From NCBI RefSeq assembly GCF_018100985.1, contig NZ_JAGJEI010000001.1, forward strand, positions 310,001 through 374,000: 64,000 bases of DNA. Reading direction: 5' to 3'. A program made the translations under genes and the position numbers. This DNA is from Pseudoalteromonas sp. MMG007 (lineage in GTDB: Bacteria; Pseudomonadota; Gammaproteobacteria; Enterobacterales; Alteromonadaceae). Under the pieces are notes generated by a model. The model saw only the letters and a list, made by a program, of their open reading frames with translations, was not told where the DNA came from and ran no database searches. The stretch's first letter is position 1. Each line of letters opens with the position of its first letter. Below are positions 57,731-64,000 of this stretch, piece by piece.

Positions 57731-58630
57731 TTATATTGGTATATCCAAAGGTGCTAAGTTCTCCAAGGCACGTTTTTTAATAATAATATCTTTAATAAGT
57801 GGGGTAAGCACCAGCTCCATCGCTAAACCCATTTTCCCACCAGGGACCACAAGTGTGTTTATACGAGACATGAAGCTGCCTTCGATCATTTGTAAATAAT
57901 ACGGAAAATCAACATCATCAATCCCCCTAAAACGAATAACGACAAAGCTTTCATCAAGTGATGGAATATCTTTTGCGCTAAAAGGATTAGAAGTGTCAAC
58001 GGTTGGTACACGTTGAAAGTTAATATGAGTACGCGAAAACTGCGGCGTAATATGATTAATGTAGTCATCCATACTGCGTACAATTGAATCCATTACTTTT
58101 TCACGAGAGTGGCCACGATCTTGGGTATCGCGGATCAGCTTTTGGATCCATTCAAGGTTAATTATAGGCACCATGCCTATAAGTAAATCAACGTGCTTAG
58201 CTACATCATGATCTTGATCAACGACACCGCCATGCAGACCTTCGTAAAACATTAAATCGGTACTTGATTCAAGATCTTGCCACGGTGTAAACGTACCCGG
58301 TAATTGGTTATAAGGCACTGCTTCATCAAAAGTATGTAAGTAACGACGTAGCTTACCTTGCCCTGTTTCGCTGTATTGGCTAAAGAGCGTTTCTAGTGCA
58401 CCAAAGTCATTTGCCTCTCGGCCAAAATAACTAATATGCTTACTTTCTTGTTGGGCTTCGCGTATTTTTTTATCCATTTCAGGGCGAGTGTAACGGTGAA
58501 AGCTATCTCCTTCGACAAAAGCTGCGTCTATATTTAAGCTACGAAAAATATGTTTAATAGCATTAGTGGTGGTAGTAGTACCGGCACCAGAAGAACCTGT
58601 AATAGCAATGATAGGATGTTTAGCTGACAT
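57731..58630 (-). CDS. prkB: Phosphoribulokinase-like protein PrkB
   Basis: This 299-residue protein is a class I phosphoribulokinase homologue. It has the P-loop GSSGAGTTTTTNAIKH, EGDSFHRYTRPEMD, FYEGLHGGV and VVPGGKMGLAMELVLTPLI. Such proteins occur in many gammaproteobacteria without RuBisCO, and their physiological role is not settled. No Calvin-cycle genes are in the window, so carbon fixation is unlikely. Confidence 0.9.
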   Translation of the reverse strand: MSAKHPIIAITGSSGAGTTTTTNAIKHIFRSLNIDAAFVEGDSFHRYTRPEMDKKIREAQQESKHISYFGREANDFGALETLFSQYSETGQGKLRRYLHTFDEAVPYNQLPGTFTPWQDLESSTDLMFYEGLHGGVVDQDHDVAKHVDLLIGMVPIINLEWIQKLIRDTQDRGHSREKVMDSIVRSMDDYINHITPQFSRTHINFQRVPTVDTSNPFSAKDIPSLDESFVVIRFRGIDDVDFPYYLQMIEGSFMSRINTLVVPGGKMGLAMELVLTPLIKDIIIKKRALENLAPLDIPI

Positions 58631-58747
58631 GTTTATTTCTCTTTTTAAGGACCACGTTAGTTATAAAAAGTCTACTGGCTCTGCTCAAGTGACGCCACCA
58701 GCAAATAACGTTATCATGGGGTGCTTAAAATTAAAACGAGAGAAAGC

Positions 58748-59620
58748 ATGAAACTTATTAACCCATTACTCGGACTCTTCTCAATAGCAGCGCTTAGCCT
58801 AAGTGTGGCGCATGCTAGCATGCCAAAGAGCCAAATATTACTCGCTGATTTAAATATGCCTTTTGGGGTACAAGTTAAGCTGATAAGTGATAAAAAGAGC
58901 TATAACAACCAACCTTATCTAACAAATACTGGTATTTACTTTACTCATGAAGTTATCTCTAATCAGCAAAGCCAAACAGATATTGCGTATTATGATTTCG
59001 CTACAAAACAAGTTAGTAATCTTACAAACTCACCTGTAAGTGAATACTCTCCAACAGTTATGCCAAACAAAAAGAGTTTATCAGCCATTGTGGTTGAGGA
59101 AGATTCTAAGCAAAAACTATGGGAGTACCCGTTAGATACACAGCAAAGCCCACGTCGTATTTTTGATTGGATAGAACCTGTAGGCTACCATGTTTGGGGT
59201 GTTCAAAATGATTTAGTCATGTTTATATTAGGTGAGCCTCATACACTGCAATACACCTCAGTAGAGGCTGCTAAAGGGCATATTGCGGCAAGTAATATTG
59301 GCCGGACCTTAATTTATAACCATTCAATGGCTAAATTTTTATTTAGTTACACTAAAAACGATCAGCATATTTTAGCGAGCTTTAATGCACAAACTAAGCA
59401 AGTTGAAGACTTATTAAGGTTACCTGCAAACGTACAAGACTTTATTTTAAAAAATGATACAACGATTGCTTATGCAATTAAAAACCGCGTGTATCAACGT
59501 CAACTTACAGGTAATAATGAGGTTTCACAGTGGCTAGATTTAACTACTTATTGCGATACCACAATCACTCGTATGAGCTATAACAATGATAAGCTCGCTT
59601 TTGTGTGTGATGTAAAATAA
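58748..59620 (+). CDS. Exported beta-propeller-like (TolB/PD40-type) protein
   Basis: I do not recognise a named gene. The 290-residue protein has a signal peptide (LGLFSIAALSLSVAHA, cleavage about residue 24) and repeated TolB-like segments, for example TDIAYYDFATKQVSNLTNSP and SEYSPTVMPNKKSL. These suggest a periplasmic beta-propeller. Two cysteines near the C-terminus (in TTYCDTT and FVCDVK) could form a disulfide. I start at the ATG at 58748, which follows a GAGAGAA sequence and begins the signal peptide. It is divergent from prkB. Confidence 0.7.
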   Translation: MKLINPLLGLFSIAALSLSVAHASMPKSQILLADLNMPFGVQVKLISDKKSYNNQPYLTNTGIYFTHEVISNQQSQTDIAYYDFATKQVSNLTNSPVSEYSPTVMPNKKSLSAIVVEEDSKQKLWEYPLDTQQSPRRIFDWIEPVGYHVWGVQNDLVMFILGEPHTLQYTSVEAAKGHIAASNIGRTLIYNHSMAKFLFSYTKNDQHILASFNAQTKQVEDLLRLPANVQDFILKNDTTIAYAIKNRVYQRQLTGNNEVSQWLDLTTYCDTTITRMSYNNDKLAFVCDVK

Positions 59621-59684
59621 ATTCGGACTTTGCAGTGCGTATACGTTACTGTATTGCGCAACTTACTATTATAGGATTTACAAC

Positions 59685-60050
59685 GTGGCTTACAGCGCAG
59701 AAGAGCTTACAGAGCAGCTCATTAAATTACAGTGCAGAAGTAATTTTAAAATTAAGAACATTGCAGAGTACATGTTAGTAAACTCTAAAGAAGCGTTTTA
59801 CACTCACAGCGAAAGTGGTAAAGGTAAAATTGTAATTCGCCCAGCATTCGAAGTGTTTAGCGATGACTTTAGTGATATAGATGGGGTTGTACGCGCCCCC
59901 GGTTATTTTCACAGTAGTGAAATGACCCGTTTCCCTACGCGTATATTTAAAAGTGCTCAGCCAATTCATTACGGCGTGGCGTTTAAAATAAACTCAGAGC
60001 AAGCTGCAAAAGACTTTGTAGCTAAATTAACTATGATCATTGGTGGTTAA
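59685..60050 (+). CDS. Conserved-looking hypothetical protein
   Basis: This 121-residue, mixed alpha/beta, soluble protein has no membrane segment or signal peptide. It starts with GTG, with AGGA 8 bases upstream. Distinctive segments are FKIKNIAEYMLVNSKEAFYT, KGKIVIRPAFEVF and YGVAFKINSEQAAKDFV. I cannot name a family or function. It stands alone between the exported protein gene and a terminator. Confidence 0.7.
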   Translation: MAYSAEELTEQLIKLQCRSNFKIKNIAEYMLVNSKEAFYTHSESGKGKIVIRPAFEVFSDDFSDIDGVVRAPGYFHSSEMTRFPTRIFKSAQPIHYGVAFKINSEQAAKDFVAKLTMIIGG

Positions 60051-60092
60051 TAAAAGGCTTAGTTAAGCAAAAACTTGGTTAAGATATTTATT

Positions 60093-60127
60093 AAAAAGCC
60101 GCTGAATTTAATATTCAGCGGCTTTTG
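60093..60127. terminator. Bidirectional terminator before the M1 aminopeptidase gene
   Basis: GCCGCTGAAT (60098-60107) pairs with ATTCAGCGGC (60113-60122) around TTAAT, with A and T runs at either side. It lies between convergent genes. Confidence 0.92.
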
Positions 60128-60155
60128 TATTTTTATAGTTTAATGAATCTAAGAG

Positions 60156-62729
60156 TTACTTACTTTTTAAGAAGCTATTAACCGATTCAAGCTCGCGTGT
60201 TTTAAGAGCGATACAATCGCTTGTGCTTTCTTCTAGTTTACTCAATGTACGTGCATAACCGGCTACATCAGCTACTTTTTTGTTAAAAAAGGCCTGAGTT
60301 TTAGCTAAGCTCTGTGCGTCACAACTTGCTGTTGTAAAGTACGGTAAGTTAGGAATAAAGAAAGGTGGCAAGCTTGCAGTTACTTTATCGTAATTGTTGT
60401 ATACCCAATCTATAAATAGCGCTTGGCGCTCATCGGTATAACGTTGGCCTGATAAAATAGTACGCATATCAGAAGCCGTTACCTCGTCAGTTAGGCTATA
60501 AGCCAATACCGCTTTTTGAAGTTTTGGCTCGCCAAAAAAGCTCATTGCAGCAAGCATGTTCGTACGTACTTGTGGATCTTTTGTCGTTTTAAACGTCGTC
60601 ATGAATTGATCAAGTAATGCTTCATCACCATGAAAAGCGGCAAGTGTTAAGTAGGTGCCCGCTAAATAAGGGTCTACTTTTTGCGGATCTTTTAAGTAAG
60701 CTTGTGTTTGCTCTTTTGCTTTATTAATTACACTTTGATCTTCGCCATCAAAACCTAAACGAGACACAACAGCTGCTCTTAACTGTGAAATAGCACCGTC
60801 TTCACCGGCTTTCGCTTCTAGGCCATATTTTTTAGCCGCAGGCGTTACAGCACCACGAATAAATTCAGGCCATAGATCTTTATTGCTTTCATCTTTAAAG
60901 GTGCGCTGCTGCGATACTAAGTAACCCAGTGCAGTATTAGCTACGCGAGGGTGGCTATCGCTTACAAATACTTCAAGCGTTTGCATTAATTTTGCTGCAG
61001 ATATAACACCTGCATCAAGTAATGCATCAGTAGCTGAAAGCAGTGCTAGGCGCTCACGATCGCTTAGTACGCTAGGGGCTTTTTTAATAAGTGCGCTAAA
61101 TTGTGCATCATCCATTACCCAGCGGTAGTAGCCTAAAGCACCTTGGTCAGGGTAAATCCACTCAGGTTCAAAATCTAGATCAAGCGTTTGGCTTTGTTTA
61201 TTTAGTAAAATATTAGCTGTTTTTACTTTATCGCCGGCGCCATATTTTATAGCTACAGGTACATTCCAAAGTTGTGCAGGGGCATCAACTCCGGCGTTTG
61301 CAAAACGGCTTTGCGAAATAGTAAGCTTTTTACCTTGCTGCTTAACATTTACTAGTGGGAAAGACGATTGCTCAATAAACGATTTTAAAACACTTGCTAC
61401 ATCTTTATTTGACGCTTTACCTAACGCTTCCCATAAATCTGCAGCTTCGGCATTTTTAAAAGAAAACGCTTTTAAATAGCTTTGAATACCTTTTTGGAAT
61501 GCATCTTCGCCAATCCAGTTTTCAACCATTGCAAGCACTGAGCTACCTTTAGAGTATGCTAAGCCTAAGCCATCCATAATATCGGCATCGGTTTTAATAG
61601 GCTTACGAATAGGTTTAGTACTTAGGCGAGCATCAAGTGCCATTACGTTGTTTTGCGGTAAATCAAGGTGTGATTCAAACTCAGGGTTAAGCTGCTTAGT
61701 AATTTTAGCCGCCATCCAGCTTGCAAACGCTTCATTTAACCATAAGTCGTTCCACCACTTCATGGTTACCAAGTTACCGTACCATTGGTGAGCAAGTTCG
61801 TGAGCAATAATAGACACGTTGCGCTGCTTTTTACTGCGAGTTGCAGCGGCTAAATCAACTAGTAAAATATCTTCACGGTAAGTTACCAGACCTGAATTTT
61901 CCATTGCGCCAAACGGGAATTCTGGAACAGCAACAGAGTCTAGTTTTTTATAAACATAAGGAATACCAAAGTAGGCTTCAAGTGCGCTCAGTACTTTTGG
62001 CATATTTTCTTTAGCGTATTGGGCTAAGTGAATTTTGCCTTGTGGCGTAATAACACGACCAGGAATAGGCATGCCTTCAATGTTTAACTCTTCAAACGGG
62101 CCAACAGCCATCGCTACAAGGTATGAAGGAATTGGCGGCGTTTTATCAAAATAGTGAGTGGTCATATCGCCGTTAACGGTTGTTTTTAACTCTGGCGTAT
62201 TAGCATATACTTTTTGAGATGTAGGCGCGGTAATTGTCAGTTGAAATGGAATTTTATAATTTGGTTCATCAAAAACAGGAAACGCACGACGCGCATCATT
62301 CATTTCAAATTGGGTAAATAAATAAGGTGTGCCTTGGTCTAACGTTTTATATAAACCGACACTTTGGCGGTTATAAGGCGCAGAAAAATCAACTTTAAGC
62401 GTGTATTTACCCGGTTGAATTTGCTCATTACAGCTAAATTTAACTTTACCGGTTTTAAGCATTTCATTACTTAAATCACAGTTTTCTTCGCCAAGTAGTT
62501 GCGCCATTTTAACAGCGTAAGCTACCCCGTTTAGCTCAATGTATTTTGTTGGTTTTAGTACTTCTAGGGCTATTTCAGTCATCCCTGTGAATGTATCTTG
62601 GCTTGGGTCGAGAGTTAACGATACCTGCTGAGAGCTTGGTTTTGCGAGTTTTTCGATAACGAATTCGTTAGCGTTTGCAGCATTCATTGCTAAAGCAACG
62701 CTCACCGTTAAGAAGCTTTTAAAAAACAT
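60156..62729 (-). CDS. Exported M1-family zinc aminopeptidase
   Basis: This 857-residue metallo-aminopeptidase trims N-terminal residues from peptides. It has a signal peptide (cleavage about residue 20, ANA-NE), the exopeptidase motif GAMEN (274-278), zinc ligands HELAH (310-314) and Glu333 (NEAF), and a C-terminal helical ERAP1-like domain (from about 530). The export signal separates it from cytosolic PepN (870 aa), so I do not name it pepN. AGGGA precedes the ATG. Confidence 0.93.
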   Translation of the reverse strand: MFFKSFLTVSVALAMNAANANEFVIEKLAKPSSQQVSLTLDPSQDTFTGMTEIALEVLKPTKYIELNGVAYAVKMAQLLGEENCDLSNEMLKTGKVKFSCNEQIQPGKYTLKVDFSAPYNRQSVGLYKTLDQGTPYLFTQFEMNDARRAFPVFDEPNYKIPFQLTITAPTSQKVYANTPELKTTVNGDMTTHYFDKTPPIPSYLVAMAVGPFEELNIEGMPIPGRVITPQGKIHLAQYAKENMPKVLSALEAYFGIPYVYKKLDSVAVPEFPFGAMENSGLVTYREDILLVDLAAATRSKKQRNVSIIAHELAHQWYGNLVTMKWWNDLWLNEAFASWMAAKITKQLNPEFESHLDLPQNNVMALDARLSTKPIRKPIKTDADIMDGLGLAYSKGSSVLAMVENWIGEDAFQKGIQSYLKAFSFKNAEAADLWEALGKASNKDVASVLKSFIEQSSFPLVNVKQQGKKLTISQSRFANAGVDAPAQLWNVPVAIKYGAGDKVKTANILLNKQSQTLDLDFEPEWIYPDQGALGYYRWVMDDAQFSALIKKAPSVLSDRERLALLSATDALLDAGVISAAKLMQTLEVFVSDSHPRVANTALGYLVSQQRTFKDESNKDLWPEFIRGAVTPAAKKYGLEAKAGEDGAISQLRAAVVSRLGFDGEDQSVINKAKEQTQAYLKDPQKVDPYLAGTYLTLAAFHGDEALLDQFMTTFKTTKDPQVRTNMLAAMSFFGEPKLQKAVLAYSLTDEVTASDMRTILSGQRYTDERQALFIDWVYNNYDKVTASLPPFFIPNLPYFTTASCDAQSLAKTQAFFNKKVADVAGYARTLSKLEESTSDCIALKTRELESVNSFLKSK

Positions 62730-62888
62730 AATAATCCCTAGATTGTTGTTGTTAGAAACTACCCTAAATAGGCTTTTTTATGCGTTAATTATTTAGAGTG
62801 TGGGTATCCTAACAGCTTTTTAGAATGGAGTAATTGATTATAGCTTGGATAAAATAGTCAAAAAGAGGCTAAAGAGTAACAAAGTTTG

Positions 62889-63569
62889 TCAATGACTTTC
62901 ACGCAGGGTAAAACGTGTCCAATGCACGTGAGAGTTAATGATACGAATTTGCTGAATCACATTATTTAATAATGAAATGTCGTCAAACTTATCGTGCTGA
63001 TATTCGTTAAAGCCCATTAAGTAGTTAAAGGCATCTTTTGAGCCTGCTTGCAGCGCATAAATACGAATTTGTTGCTCAAAGTTAAGACGCAGACTGCTAA
63101 TGGCCGTTTTCATTCCTAATTGGTCTACATTAGGAATGGCGCATTTTTGCAAATACCCAGCGCGCTCCCCTTCACCGGAAAACCATATACGTACTTTTTC
63201 GCTATAGCGGCCTGTTTTGGCTGGTAAGTCGAACATTAAGCGGGTCTGGTCGCGGGCTTTAATAAAATTAAGGTAGTCATTAAAGCCTGCATCAATTAAA
63301 GCCTGATGCACAGGTACTAAGCGCGGTTTTATTTTTCCGTGGGTATGAAAGCTAAAACATAAATTGCCATGCTCATAAACAAGGTCATCAAGTGTTAAGC
63401 AACCTATTTCGTCGCTATACGCGCCGCTATAATAAGCGATTAAAGGCAGCCAAAAGTGCCAATGTTTGGCTTGCTCACGTGCAACTTTAACATCACCATA
63501 TATATATCCACTATAAAGTGTATGCAGTTCCATAGCTGAAAAAGGGCGACGACCAAGATGGGTTTTCAA
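62889..63569 (-). CDS. Degenerate tyrosine-recombinase-like protein (probably inactive)
   Basis: The 226-residue protein resembles the catalytic half of phage/ICE-type tyrosine recombinases: FWLPLIAYYSGA..DEIGCLTLDDL, then GKIKPRLVPVHQALIDAGF, then SSLRLNF. The N-terminal DNA-binding domain is missing. Catalytic positions are altered: the first Arg is Tyr51, the HxxR His is Ser158 (Arg161 kept), the next His aligns with Phe187, and the nucleophile Tyr with about Phe195. The start would be TTG at 63569 with AAGG 7 bases upstream. The frame stays open a further 11 codons upstream to a TAA. It is either a domesticated protein or a decaying remnant. Confidence 0.6.
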   Translation of the reverse strand: MKTHLGRRPFSAMELHTLYSGYIYGDVKVAREQAKHWHFWLPLIAYYSGAYSDEIGCLTLDDLVYEHGNLCFSFHTHGKIKPRLVPVHQALIDAGFNDYLNFIKARDQTRLMFDLPAKTGRYSEKVRIWFSGEGERAGYLQKCAIPNVDQLGMKTAISSLRLNFEQQIRIYALQAGSKDAFNYLMGFNEYQHDKFDDISLLNNVIQQIRIINSHVHWTRFTLRESH

Positions 63570-63670
63570 CGTAATACCTTGAAAGTAATGACGTGTTCTA
63601 TTTTATACTCAAACTATACAAAGATGCGAGTATCGATTCTAGAATTTAGGTTATTTAATTGCTTAAACAA

Positions 63671-63705
63671 AAACACCCTGCATAAAAATAGGCAGGGTGT
63701 TTTTA
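63671..63705 (-). terminator. Terminator after the DUF2750-type gene
   Basis: ACACCCTGC (63673-63681) pairs with GCAGGGTGT (63692-63700), flanked by A and T runs. It lies 25 bases past the stop of the minus-strand gene. Confidence 0.88.
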
Positions 63706-63729
63706 TTCGCTATCAGTTTATAGCGTAAA

Positions 63730-64000
63730 TTATTCGCTTAAAGCGCGTGCTAAACCTACAGGTTCTATTTCTACACATACTTGGTCATCATTCCAATTTA
63801 GACCAACTAAAGCACTATCTTCGTTTAAATCTTCAACCCAATCATCTAAAAACTCATCAAGATTGATTTCTGCTGGGCTATATTCAGCCCATTCGTCTTT
63901 ACATTGGGCTTTAGCTGCTTCTTCGCTTTCCCACAAAAGTAATACGTCAGTTTCTGCAAACTGATTTGACTCACATACAACAAAGCCGCCATCATCGCTG
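63730..64000 (-). CDS. DUF2750-type acidic protein (5' end outside window)
   Basis: The open frame continues in phase beyond the window end: the codons before the TTG at 63936 read SDDGGFVVCESNQFAETDV, so the protein is truncated at its N-terminus here. The visible 90 residues are strongly acidic (LDEFLDDWVEDLNEDSALVGLNWN) and resemble DUF2750 proteins, whose function is unknown. It ends ALSE just before a terminator. Confidence 0.75.
   Translation of the reverse strand, partial: SDDGGFVVCESNQFAETDVLLLWESEEAAKAQCKDEWAEYSPAEINLDEFLDDWVEDLNEDSALVGLNWNDDQVCVEIEPVGLARALSE

Overview
The window is chromosomal DNA from a low-GC marine gammaproteobacterium. Gene content and order point to Pseudoalteromonas or a close Alteromonadales relative: the layout is E. 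coli/Shewanella-like, there is a cytochrome bc1 operon, and the MurE carries a meso-diaminopimelate DNPR motif. Most of the sequence is core envelope, division and respiration genes. I see no prophage, complete insertion sequence, CRISPR array, tRNA or rRNA.

Layout. (1) 1-3.5 kb, minus strand: yrbG-like exchanger, kdsD, kdsC, lptC, lptA (Kdo synthesis and LPS transport). (2) 3.76-8.4 kb, plus strand: mlaFEDCB, ibaG, murA (retrograde phospholipid transport, first peptidoglycan step). (3) 8.5-13.9 kb: degS, degQ and zapG on the minus strand; zapE and rplM-rpsI on the plus strand. (4) 14.2-18.3 kb: petABC (cytochrome bc1) with a long leader holding a possible 40-residue membrane peptide, then sspAB. 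(5) 18.3-23.2 kb: dolP, diaA, yraN and lpoA divergent from rsmI, then RNase P RNA. (6) 23.2-38.5 kb, a more variable block: a TonB receptor/PepSY iron-type cluster, an MscS channel, a BrkB-family protein, a LysR regulator, a large GGDEF-EAL protein that appears to start at ATT, a pirin, a glutathionyl-hydroquinone reductase, yqjD/E/K-like genes and a repeat-containing spacer. (7) 38.5-56.4 kb: the complete dcw cluster mraZ-rsmH-ftsL-ftsI-murE-murF-mraY-murD-ftsW-murG-murC-ddlB-ftsQ-ftsA-ftsZ-lpxC. (8) 56.4-64 kb: a YjjG-type nucleotidase, YjjX, PrkB, two poorly characterised proteins, an exported M1 aminopeptidase, a catalytically degenerate tyrosine-recombinase-like protein and a DUF2750-type protein cut by the window end.

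Functionally, most of the window builds the envelope. LPS assembly (kds, lpt, lpxC), lipid asymmetry (mla), peptidoglycan precursors (mur, mraY, ddl), septal synthesis (ftsI, ftsW, lpoA, zapE, zapG) and envelope quality control (degQ, degS, dolP) are all represented.

The observations most worth a second look are: five GTGGT/CTGGA-type repeats spaced exactly 10 bp apart over the mraZ promoter, a likely MraZ operator; the dead recombinase-like gene at 62.9-63.6 kb; the small membrane ORF in the petABC leader; the apparent ATT start of the GGDEF-EAL gene; and the 15 kb block between rnpB and mraZ. I found no clear new multi-gene system, and all functional statements rest on reading the sequence without database searches.
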